Source of the DNA: Medakamo hakoo
Taxonomy: Eukaryota > Chlorophyta > Trebouxiophyceae > Coccomyxaceae
Reading direction: 5' to 3'
Assembly (NCBI GenBank): GCA_026636295.1
Contig: CP089459.1
Span: forward strand, 434,001-498,000
DNA length: 64,000 bases
The number at the start of each line of letters is the position of its first letter. Position 1 is the stretch's first letter. The notes under the pieces are model-generated. The model saw nothing but the letters and a program-made list of their open reading frames with translations, did not search any database and was not told where the DNA came from. Positions 19,121-29,951 of the stretch are shown one piece after another. Made by a program: the position numbers and the translations under genes.

Positions 19121-19747
19121 ATGTCCACCCGCCGCGTGCGGCGCGTGGACACGCGGTAAGTTTTTTGTCCGGAGACGGCGGCAGTGAAAAACGCAACCTT
19201 GCCCCGCTGAGGTGTCCCGACATCCATGCCCTCTCTCCCAACCGTTCACAACAGGGCCGCCGACGCGGGCAACATCCCTGGGCCCGCACTCGTCGCCATT
19301 GCCTCCGCCCTGTTTGGTTTTTTGTATTGGCGGCGGAAGGACGGCGGCGGTAAAAAGGGCGGTCGGCCGGCCGCATCTCCAGCAGCGGCAAGGACCCCGG
19401 CCACGGCCGCTCGCCGGCCACCCCCTTCTGCGGCCAACCCGTCGCACTTCCCTAAGGGCACGGGAGGTGCGGCGGCGGCACGGCGTGCCGCGGCCGTCGC
19501 CCGCGGCGAGAGGGTAGGCGGCGGTCCGGCGCAACCCAAGAAAAAGGGTAAAAAGGCCGCCAAGGCGGAGAAGGCGGCGGCCAAAGCCGCGGAGGCGGAG
19601 CGGAGGGCGATCGAGGAGGGCAGGAAGAACGACAAGGGCAACGACCACTTGGTGCTCAACTACACGTACTTTGAAGGAGGCCGGCGGGACACGCACACGG
19701 CCGCGCGGCGGGTGACGGGTGGGGAAGCAAAGGGGCCGGTGCGGTGA
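19121..19747 (+). CDS. Small single-pass membrane protein with basic region, unknown
   Basis: Best model: a 12-codon first exon (19121-19155), a 99-nt intron (GTAAGT...ACAG) and exon 2 (19255-19747), giving 175 residues. After a basic start (MSTRRVRRVDTR) comes one membrane helix (PALVAIASALFGFLYW) followed by a positive flank (RRKDGGGKK), so the N-terminus probably faces the lumen or outside. The middle is Ala/Pro/Lys-rich and contains a charged helix (KKAAKAEKAAAKAAEAERR). The C-terminal stretch, GRKNDKGNDHLVLNYTYFEG, is more complex and is the part most likely to be conserved. I do not recognise a family. An alternative unspliced start at 19226 would give a similar protein with a different N-terminus. 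Confidence 0.55.
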
Positions 19748-19832
19748 GGGGAGGAAGAGAGGGTATGGTTTTTTTTCAGGCACGGCCCGCCGACAGCGGG
19801 CTTGCTGTTTGGTCTTCAAGGCATCCGTTGTC

Positions 19833-19837
<5 letters not shown>

Positions 19838-19872
<35 letters not shown>
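19838..19872. repeat. (CA)n microsatellite
   Basis: About 17 uninterrupted CA units lie between the converging ends of the small membrane-protein gene and the CAF-1 gene. Confidence 0.95.
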
Positions 19873-19875
<3 letters not shown>

Positions 19876-19960
19876 GGAGCACAGGCACTCGTTTTTTTCC
19901 ATCCATTTCCTCTGTTCGTCTCTCTCCCACATCCATCCCACCCCTGGCTCCCACCCTCAC

Positions 19961-22900
19961 TCACTCCATCATCGCCGCCCGCGCCGCCTCCACGGCCACC
20001 CGCAGCGCGTCCGCAGCCGCAGCCCGCTCGACGGGTGGCGCGCCTTCAGCCGCGGCAGCCGCCACGGCCGCGACGCGGTCGATGGGAGCCACACCACCGC
20101 GCCCCGCCCCACCCCGCCGCAGCAGGGAGGCGCCCGGCGCGGCGGGCCCGACCAGGGCCGCCAGCGCTACGGCCGCGTGCTTGGCCACGGCCTTGGCCGC
20201 CCGGCCGGGCGGCGCGGGGGCGCCCGCCAGCCCAAAGACGGCCTCCGCCGCGGCCAGCAGGGCGTCCAAGGTCGGGGCGCAGGCCAAGCCCGCGCCGCCA
20301 GGTCCGCCCGCACGCAGGATGGCGGCCACCACCGCCGCGGACCGGGCGGCCACTTCCAGCGCCGTCTCGGCGTCGTCGCCAGTGCCAGCGACAGCCGCCG
20401 CACGGGCGACCAGGCCCGCCAAACCACCAGCCGGCCACGCGCCGTCGCCGCCCTCGCCCGCCAGGCGGGCTTTCAGCGTGGCGGCCGCCGCGACAGCCGA
20501 CGGCGGCCCGGCCGGCTCCACGCCCGCGGCCGTCGCCAGCAGGACGCCCGCCGCGGTGGCGACGTCGGGCGGGATGGGCGACGCGCCAGGCTCACCCACC
20601 ACGCCCAGGGCGGACGCCAGGGCGGGCGCCAGGGCGCGGTCGCCCAGCGCGGCCGCGAGGGTGAGCGCAGACGAGGACGGCTCCTCGTCCGCCGCCCGCG
20701 CTTCCACCAGGGCGGCAATCACGTTGGCCGCGCCCAGGGCCGCGCACGCCCGCACTTTCGAGGACGCGGCGCCGGCCGAGCCGGGCGGCGCGGCGACGGC
20801 GGACAGGAGGGCCGTGAAGACGGCGGGAGGGGTGGCGCGCGCGGGCGTGGCGCCGCGGCCGACCGGCGCAAACGCGGCCTCCACGTCTTCTCCCGGCGCC
20901 GCGCCGCCCAGCACGGCGCCCAGGCGGGCCCAGGCGGCCGCCAAGTCGGAAGGGTGGGGTGGAGGGGCGCCGCCGCCGCCGCCGCCGCCGTGGGAGCCCG
21001 TGCCGGCGGTGACGGCAGAGCGGGACGCGGAGAGCGCGCCCGCGCCCGCGCGCGGGACGACGAAACGGTCCAGGCCGCCGCCGCCGCCGCCAGGCGGGCC
21101 GCCAGCGACAGCCGCCGGGACGCGCTTGGAGCCGGCAGAGGCTTTGGCGCCACCGCCGCCCGTGCCGCGGCCCGTCGCCAGGGGGGCGGGCGCGGCGGCG
21201 ACCAGGGCGGCGGCCGCGGCCTCGCCGCCCACTGCCTCCACGCCCGCGGGCGACAGCACCCACCGCCCCCGCACGTACGCGCCCAGGCCGGACACGGCGC
21301 CGTACAACCATTTTTTGGTCATGGCCCGCAGCGGATGCGCGTCCGCAAAGGCGGCGCCCACGCCGCCGATGGTCCGCAGGTCGGGGCGGGCGACCATGAA
21401 AGCGGCCAGGTCGGGCAGCAGGTCGTCGGCGGGCGGCGCGGCGGGCGGGCGCCCGGGGAGCCGGTGCGCCGCGGTCGACGGGGCGGACGTGGAGGGTCCG
21501 CCGCCACCGCCGCCGCCACCGCCGCCGCCACCGGCCGCGGTCGCCGCCGCGGCGGGCGGCGACGTCAGCCCACCCGGCGCACCGGACGCGCCGCCCTCCT
21601 CCAGCTCGCACTCCAGCGGCGGCGGGGCGCGAATGGCAAGGCCGGGCGGACCCAAGACCTGCGCTTCCAGGTAGGGCAGCAGGGCCAGGTGCGCTTCGGC
21701 GCCCGCCGGGCCGGGGGCGCCGGGCAGCCGCGCTGCGAAGACGTGGCGCCCGGTGCGCAGGGCGCCGTCCAGCGCGGCGTTCAGCGCGGACAGGCCCAGG
21801 GCCAGGGCGTCGACCTTGGCGGACGGCAGGCCGTCGGACGCGAGCACCTCCAGCGCCGCGGCCGCGCCCGCAGCAAAGCCGCCGTCCTCGCCGCCGATGC
21901 CGCCCAGGCCTTCGTCCGCGGACATGTAGCCGTCATCCACGACAAAGCCGGCATTGGGGGCTTCGGACCCCCCGCCGCCGCACCCGCCGCGGGTCAGGCC
22001 CGACTCGTCGTCCTCGTCGTCGTCGCCGTCCGACAGGTCCTCGCCCTCCGGCTCGTCCTCCCACTCCTCGTCCGACTCGACGTCGTAGTCCAGCCCGGCG
22101 TCCTTGCCAAAGGGGCGGCGCGGGCCCAGGACGCCCGCCGGCGACGGGCCGCGGGACCAGGACCCCGCGTACGGCGGGCGAGCTGAGTCGGCCGGGAACC
22201 AGAGCAGCTTGCGGCGCCAGGTGGGGGCGCCGGCCGCCCGGGCGGCCGCGAGCGACGCGACCAGGTCCGGCCCCGGCGGGTCGGTGATGGGGACGCCGAC
22301 GGACGGGGGGGCGGACGGCCCCGCCAGGGCCGGGTGCGGCGGGCGGCGCCGGGCCCAGGTCGGCGGCAGGCCCCACGCGCGCGCGCGGCGTGGGGCGGCC
22401 TTCCAGCGGGCGACGGCCTCGGCCGCGAGGACGGCCGGGTCCGGGCCGGCGCCGGCCGCCGCGGCCGCCAGGGCCGCGTCGACCGCCGACGTCCGGGGTG
22501 ACGGCGGCGGCGGCGCGCGCAGGTGGGGCGGGGCGGGCGCGAAGAGCGGGGCGTTGGGCGCGGCTGCGGCCGCGCGCGCGGCCGCGCGCCCGCCACCGCC
22601 ACCGCCGCCAGTGGAGGGCGCGGGCCCGGCGGACGCGCCGCCCGTCAGGGCAGACCCCGCCGGGCCGGAGGCGGACGGCCCGCCCGCACCCGGCGCCGGG
22701 CGCACCAGGAACGCCGCCATGGCCGCCCGCGACTTGGCGACGGCGGCCGTGGACCCGAGCGCGGCCGCGGCCTTGCCCCGCTTCAGCGCGCGCGCCTCCT
22801 CCGCGGCCGCCGCTTTGGCCGCCCGTTCCCGCTCGCGCGCCGCCTCTTTCTCGGCGCGCTCGCGTTCTTTTGCCTCCTTCTCAGCCTGTTTGGCGGCGTC

Positions 22901-24759
22901 CCTCGCGGCGCGGGCCGCGTCCTTGGCCGCGCGCTCCGCCTCGCGCGCCGCCTCCTTTTCCGCGCGCTCGCGCTCGCGCGCCTCCGCCGCCGCCGCCTTG
23001 GCCGCGGCGGCCTCAGCCTTTTCGCGTTCCTTGGCGGCGCGGGCACGCTCCTTTTCTAGGGCGGCCGTTTCCTTGGCGACCCGCTCGGCCTCCCGGGCGG
23101 CCGCGCGTTCGGCGGCCAACCGCTCACGCTCGGCGCGCGCAGCCGCAGCCTTGGCCTTGGCTTCCGCCGTCTTGGCTACGGCGGCGGCGGCCTCGGCGGG
23201 TGCCATGGCCGTCGCAGGGGTGGAGGGGGTGGTCGTGGGCGCCGCGCCGAGGGCAGGCGCGGGCGCGGCCGTGCCGGCAGCGGCGGCGGTCGCAGCGGCC
23301 GCAGGCGCGGCCGGCGTGCCAGCAGCAGCGGACGTTGTCAGGGCGCCGTTCTCGTCCATGACCACGACGGGTGCTTTGGCCAGCTTTTCAGCGGCTTTGG
23401 CGGCTTTGGCGTTGGTACGGGGGTTGGCGCCACCCGCGTCCGCGGCGGCGCGCCCAGCCGCCAACGCCGCGCGCAGGGCGACCAGCCGCTCGTGCGCGGC
23501 TGCTGCCGTCTTCTTGCGGCGCGCCGCTTCGGCCCGCAGGGGCGCGGGCAGGTGGCGGGCGTCGCGCAGGTCCCAGGCCCACAGGCGGCCGGGGGTGGCG
23601 TCTTCCAGCGGGTCGACGTCGGTCGAGCCTTGTGAGAGAGAGAGAGAGAGCGGGGAGGAATGAGGGTGTGAGAGGTGAGTCAACGCGCGCGCGCAACCGC
23701 CACCCACCCGCCACCCCTCAAAACCCCCTCCCCGTCTCCCCCGTCCCCCCTCCATCCCCCTCACGCCTCTCATCCACACGCCGCCGCTCTCACCTCGCCG
23801 CCCGGGCTCGCCCAGCGCCCGGCGCACGGCCGCGTCGATGATGGCCGACCGCACGGCGGCCACCGTCAGCACAGGCTCGTCAAATGGCGGGGCGTCGGGG
23901 CCTTCCCCGCCCAGTGCGGCGCAGACCGCGGGAGCGAGGGACGAGAGGGGGTCGCCCCGGCCGATCAGGTACGGCCCAACCTCGGAACCGGCGGGCGGAC
24001 GAGATGCCGGGCGTGGAGGCGGTGGCGCGGCCGGCCAGGGGACGAGGGGTGGCGTGGACGCCAGCGCGGCCGTGAGGGCGTCGGCCTCGGCCGACCAGGC
24101 CGCGAGCGGGGAGGTGGTGGTGGCGGTGGTGGTGGAGGCTGGCGGCGGAGGTGGTGCGTCCTCGTCGACCGGACGCTTCGCGGCTGCTTGAGGGCTGTCA
24201 TGTCCGCCGTCAGCGGGTGGCGGGTCGGCGGCCGCGGCGGGCTTGGCCTGTCGGGGTTGAGGTTGAGGCGTTGGTGGGCGGTGAGATGGTGGAGCCGTGG
24301 CGCGCCCCTCCCATCGCCCTCCCCTGCGCCCTCTCCACCGCCTCCACCCACACACGCTGCTCTGCCTGCCCAAAACTCATCCTCGCTGTCCACACTCTCA
24401 TGTGAGCAGGAAGAAGGTGGGGCGGAAGAGGGGCGGGTGGGCTTTTTTTGGCCCGCATCAAGAAAGTTCGCGCCAATTTGAACGCCCGCCGGCAAAGTCT
24501 TCCGTCGGCGCACCGGCCGCGCCTCACCCGCCGGCGCCATTTTCTCTTCCACCCAGACTCACGCCCAAGACACCCATCGCACCTTTGGAGAGGCAGGCAC
24601 GTTGCCTGCATCGACCTTGGACGCCAGCACGGGCTGCTCCTTCTCGGCACCGTCTGTCGGCTCCGCGGTCGTCGTCGCAGGAGCTGGAGCAGGAGCCGCC
24701 GCGGGCGTTGCCGGCTTGGCCGGCCGCTTCGTGCCCCACAGGGCCGAGAGCGTGGCCAT
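19961..24759 (-). CDS. FAS1: Chromatin assembly factor 1 large subunit (CAF-1 p150 / FAS1)
   Basis: Three exons, 24583-24759, 23794-24247 and 19961-23628, sum to 1432 residues. CAF-1 deposits histones H3-H4 at replication forks through PCNA. The long charged KER-type region (Glu/Arg/Lys/Ala repeats, genomic about 22750-23200) is a predicted single helix. It is followed by the diagnostic block RRKLLWFPADSARPPYAGSW, the acidic stretch VESDEEWEDEPEGEDLSDGD and FVVDDGYMSADEGL, which bind H3-H4. A C-terminal winged-helix-like segment lies around LPDLAAFMVARPDLRTIGG. The tail after it is long and Ala-rich. Exon 1 (MATLSALWGTKRPAKPA) resembles a PCNA-interacting start. Intron 2 (23629-23793) ends in a (CT)n tract at its acceptor. 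Intron 1 (24248-24582, 335 nt) contains an open frame, so a further exon there is possible. Confidence 0.9.
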
Positions 24760-24988
24760 AGGAAGAGAAAGAGGGAAGGGAACGCGTGTGTGAGAGGTGG
24801 GGCGCACGCGAGAAAAGAGGGACAATTCGGTTCGACGCGCGCACCCGCGGCCTCGACGCGCGGATGGATGGACTGAGCCTCCGCCCGCCCGGCCGCGCCC
24901 CACCACAACGGGTCGAGCTATCTTGTGTCTCTCTCACTCTCCTCCTCACACAGACACAGCAAAAGCACCACTCCCACCCCCCCCTCAC

Positions 24989-27900
24989 TCACCCCTCTTT
25001 GTGGGGCGACCCCGCACCCCCACCCCTCCCACGCCCGCGCCCTTTGCCCCTCCCACCCCGGCGCCGCCCTCCACCACCGGGCGACCGCGGCGACGTCGGG
25101 CCCGCGCCCCTCTCAGGGCTCTCGGGACCAGCAACCGGCGCGCGCGCGTCGTCCCCGCCCTCCTCCTCGCCCACGATCTCGCACAGGCGCCAGTCGCCCG
25201 CGCCGTCGCCCACCAGGTCCAGGACCGCGCCGTGGTGGCCCAGCAGGGCGGCGCGCTGGGTGATGGTGAGCAGCGTGATGCCGAGCGCGGCCGCGTGCGC
25301 GTACAGGGCGGCCTCCACGTCGACGGACGTGGCGTTCGTGGCCTCGTCCAGCACGCCGAACGCCGGCTTGTGGAAGAAGAGGCGGGCCAGGCCCAGGCGC
25401 TGCTGCTCGCCGAGCGACAGGACGTCGCCCCACTCGGCCGTCGCGCCCCACCCGCCCTCTCTGTCCACCAAGTAGCCCAGGCGGACGACGGCCATGAGGG
25501 CGTCCAGGCGCGCGTCCAGGGCGCGCAGGCGGGACGCGGCGTCCAGCGCGGCGGCGGCGTCGCCGCGGTCGGACGCCGCGACGGCGCGCGCGGCCGCGGC
25601 CGCCGACAGGGGGTAGCACACCTGGTCCCGCAAGCTGCCGGGCGCCATGTACGGCCGCTGCGGCACGACAAACACGTCGGCGGTGTCCAGGGCGTCCCCG
25701 CCGTCGATGGGCCCCGGCCGGGTGATGCGGCCGCCGGGCGGCAGGGGCCAGAGCCCGCCCAGCAGGCGGATGATGGACGACTTGCCGCACCCGTTTGGCC
25801 CCGTCACGAGCAGCGACCGCCCGCGCGGCACGGAAAAGCTCAGGCCGCGGGCGAGGGGGGGGCCGCCCGCGGGCGTGATGATGTCGACGCCACTGAAGGA
25901 GATGCACGACCGGGCGGCCGCCACCGCGGCGGACGCCGGGTCCAGCAGGGCCCTGCCAGAGGGCGAGGGGACGAGGCGGGACGGCGCCGTGGACGACGCG
26001 CACGCCGCGGCCGAGTCCAGCGTCGCGCGCATGGACGCGTGCAACCCGGCCTCGGCGTGGAGGGCGTCCGCCTTGGCCGCCGCTTCCAGGAGTTCGCCCA
26101 CCCGGGCCACCCCACCACCCAGCTCGGCCAGGCGCTTGTGCAGGGCCAGCAGCTCACCAAACGACGCAAAGCACGCCGTGACGACGCCGGCCAGGTAACG
26201 CATGTCGTTGACGAGGCGGCCCTGGCCCGCCGCGTCGCCGTCGGCGGGCGCGTGGTCCAACGCATACAGCACCGTCAGCGCCCACGTCACGTTGTGTGGG
26301 AGCTGGCGGGCGAAGAAATCGTCGGCGACAGCGTGCGCCCAGCGCGCGGTGGAGACGACCCGGGCGTGGCGCAGCAGGGCGGCCAGGCGGGCGCGGACGG
26401 TCGACGCTTCGCGGTCGCCGCCCCCGAAAAACGCGATGGACTCGGCGTGCGACCGCAGGCGGGCGTGCGCGCCGCGGAAGTCGGATTCCAGGCGCGAGGA
26501 TTCCCGGGCCATGCCACCAAAGTCGGGCGTCAGGGCGCGCAACGCCGTGAAGCCCAGGGCGGCGTAGGCGTACAGGACTGCCATTCCACGCCCGCCCGTC
26601 AGCGCATACAGCCGCGCAGAGAACCAGGCCAGGTCGAAGACGGGCTTGACGGCGCAGGGGATGAGGGCCGCCAGGTCGTCGCACAGGCGGGCGACGTCGT
26701 CCGTCACGCGCGCGTCCACGTCGGCCATGCCGCCCAGCGAGGAGACGGAGTAGAAGTTGATGCGGCGGAGGTACAGCGCGTGGATGGACGCCGTGAGCGA
26801 CCGGCGCCAGGCCAGGGCGAGCGATTCGCCGACGGCGCGCAGCGAGGGCGCCAGGATCGCGGACGCGGCGGCCTGGGCGACGGACAGGCCGATCAGCCGG
26901 ACGAAAGCGGGCTTGTCCTGGCGCAGGACGTACTCGACGGTGCGGCCGTTGAGGGCGGCCATGCGGTCTTGGAGCAGGGAGCGGGCGGCCACCACGCCCA
27001 CGATGGCCGCCAGCTGGGCGCGCCCACGGCCCCGGCCAAAGAGGATGGACGCGATGGCCCGCCAGCGGACGGACAGGGGTGTGGTGGGGGAGGGCGCGAG
27101 GAGGGAGGCGGCGCTGGGCGGGGGCGGCACGGCGGCCAGCGCGGTCGAGGTCGGCCCAGCACCCGCGGGCGGTGGCGCGCGCGCCAGCTCGCGCCCGACC
27201 CGGGCGCCGCCGTCGCCGCGGGCGTCGCCCACCCCGCGAGTGGGCCCAGCTTCGGCACGCATGCCAGCCAGGCACGCGCCCGCGTCCGCGCCCCGGGCCG
27301 CGCCGTCGGCGGCCCGACCGGCGGTGAGCACTGCACCGCTCGCGCCGACGCCGCCGTCCCCGCGCTTCCGCGCCCCTTCGTGCACCGACCACCCGCCCTC
27401 CCCGTCCAGGGCCAAGACCAGGTCGTGGAAGGCCACCAGCGCGGGGCGGTGCGAGATAGTGATGCACGTGCACCCCATCGACCGGACGGCCTCACAAAAG
27501 CGCGCCTCCATGTCGCTCGTCACGCCGGACGTGCACTCATCCAGGATGGCAAAGGCGGGCCTGTGGTAAAACAGGCGGGCCATGCCCAAGCGCTGCTGCT
27601 CGCCCAGGGACAGCTCGGCGCCCCAGTCGATGGGCGGACCCCCCGCCGCAGCCACAGCGGCTTCCCGGTCGGCCAGGTGGGCGAGGTCGACGCGGGCCAG
27701 GAGCGCGCGCAGGTCGGGCGGCGGGACGACGTCCTCAGCCCCGCGCCGCACGACAGGGTAAATGATTTGGTCCTGCAACGTGCCGGACGTGACGTAGGGG
27801 CGTTGGGGCACGTAAAAAATGTCGGCGGCCAGGCCGCCCGCCGGGCCGCCCGGCTTGCGGACGGTGCCGGCGGCCAGCGGCCACAGGCCGCCCAGCACGC

Positions 27901-29643
27901 GGAAGAGCGAGGACTTGCCGCTCCCGTTTGGCCCCGTCACCAGCAGGTTGGTGCCGCGCGGCACGCGCAGGCACAGGTCCCGGACCAGGGCTTCGCCGGC
28001 GGGCGTGATGACGTCGGCGTGCGAGAATTCGATGCCGCCGTCCCAGGCGGCGAGCGTGCCGGCGGCCGCGTCGCCGCCGCCGCCGCCGCGCCCGGCGGCC
28101 ACGGCCGTCGCCGCGCGCTCCAACGCTTTCACCCGGTCCGCGTGTGCGGCCAGGCGGGCCAGGCGGTGCGACGTCTGCGCCAGGGAACCCAACGACGTGA
28201 ACAGGGAGATGATGATGTTGGTGTGGTAGCGCATGTGGGCGAGCATGGACGCCCGGCCGCCGACGCCGTCGCCCGGGCGCAGGTGCCCCTGGAAAAAGGG
28301 GCCGATGATGAGGACGACCGCGACGGTGGCGGCCAAGTACTTGGTCGCGAAGTCTTGCCACATGCCAAACGTCCACTGCGTGCGAATGACGCGGGCCTGG
28401 GCGGCGACGAGGTCGGCGAACGACGCTTCCAGGTGGGCCCGCTCGACGGCCACGCCCCTGTAAAACGCGACCGACTCGGCGTTGGCGCGCAGGCGCGCGT
28501 GGGCGGCCCGGTACGCGCCCTCCGCGCCCGCCTGCCGCCCCAGCAGCCTCCCAAAGTTGGGCGACGCCGCAATGACGGCGCCGCCGCCCAGTAGGATGTA
28601 CGCGATGATGGACGCGGTGTACCGGTTCGTGCGCGCGTACCGGCGCAGGACGACCGAGTACACGGCCGCGTCGACGGCCGCGTTGATGGCGTCGTGCAGG
28701 ACGGCGCCCAGCCCGTCGCACAGCTTGGGCACGTCCTCGGCCAGGCGCTGTTCCGGGTGGGACACCGACCTGTCCACGTACGACAGCTTGTAGTACGTCA
28801 TGCCGGAGAAGTACAGGGCGTGGAGGCGTTCGGTGAGCGCGGACCGCCAGGCCTGGGTCGTGTCCGCGACGAGCCGCGCCGCCGTCGCTTCCACGCCCGC
28901 GGCGACCAGGCAGAGGACGACGTTCTCCGAGAAGTCGCGGATGAAGAGCGGGACCTGGCGCAGGAAGGCGGCCCGGAACATGTAGCCCTGGTGTTGTGTG
29001 TTGAGTGGAGGAGGGTGGGGGCGGAGGACAGGTGGGGGGGATGGGCATATGGGGTGAGCCAGTGGGTCTGTGAGAGAGGCCGGGCGTGCGAGCGCGCGTT
29101 TTTTTTTTCGTCCGCCTCCGCCCCCACCTCCCATCCCTCGTCACTCACCTGCACCCGCGCCAGCCGGTTGCTCAGCGTCGTCCGCACGACGGCCAGAGCG
29201 ACCAGGCCCCACACCCGCCGCCCCGCAATGGGCAGCAGGAAGCGGGCGAGCTCGCGCAGGGCCGCGTCCTTGGGCGGGCGTGTTTTTGTACGGACGGTTA
29301 CAGCGGTGGTGGTCGTGTCGCCATTGGCGGCGGCTTCTGCGGCGGCCCGGCGACGTCTGTCAGGGGTGGGAGAGACAGGGGATGGCGTGGCGGACGGTGA
29401 GTGTTTATCGTGCACGCGCGCTCGCGACCCAATGCGTTTTCGCGGTCGACGAAGAAGGCACGCAGCCCGCCCATCCGTCCACTCCTCTCACCTGGCCTTG
29501 CGCGCCGCTTCCGCCTGGGCCGTGCGATACTGGTACAGCGCCAGGGCGGCGACGGCGGCCAAGGCAGCGGCCCGGCGGCCGGTGAGCAAGCCGGTCCGGC
29601 GCCGGTGCGCCGGCGGGATGGCCGCCAGGGCGCCGGCCGTCAT
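24989..29643 (-). CDS. Full-length peroxisomal ABC transporter (ABCD1/COMATOSE/PXA1-like)
   Basis: Three exons, 29492-29643, 29149-29356 and 24989-28987, give 1452 residues. Two half-transporters are fused in one chain: TMD1-NBD1-TMD2-NBD2. NBD1 shows LLVTGPNGSGKSSLFRVLGG and LSLGEQQRLGMARL with AILDECTSGV. NBD2 shows LLVTGPNGCGKSSIIRLLGG and LSLGEQQRLGLARL with GVLDEATNATSVD. The LGGLWPL sequence after each Walker A and the KLSYVDRSVSHPEQRLAED block are subfamily D hallmarks. In plants this fused form (CTS/PXA1) imports fatty acyl-CoA and related substrates into peroxisomes for beta-oxidation; animals and fungi use half-size proteins. The C-terminus ends in an Arg/Gly-rich tail not expected in the family. 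All splice junctions keep the first TMD continuous (NRLARVQ/GYMFRAAFL). Confidence 0.93.
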
Positions 29644-29951
29644 TTTGGGGAGGGTTTCAATGCGCGGCCGGGAGGCACAGGTGCCTGGTGCCTGGGCAAT
29701 AGGGCAGGAGGAGGAAGAGGGGTGGCGGGTGTGCGGGTGGCGGTGGGGGGGGTTCGCGGAAGAGGGAGGAGGAGAGTCGCGGCCCCGCGCGACCGCGCAA
29801 GATAACGGAATGGCCGGCCATGGCGCCTCCCGACCTCTCCGGCTGCAGGGCGGACAACGAAAAAAAAAAAACAATGGAATGCAATTCGGACCGTAGTTAA
29901 AGAAAAAAGCGTGCGTTAGCGTGTGCTGTGCCCCTATGCCGTACATCTAAT
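29644..29951. other. Intergenic between two tandem minus-strand genes
   Basis: These 308 bp hold the leader and promoter of the ABCD gene and the 3' end of the antiporter gene. An A12 run lies at about 29859-29870 and an AAAGAAAAAA block near 29898. No gene is seen. Confidence 0.5.
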
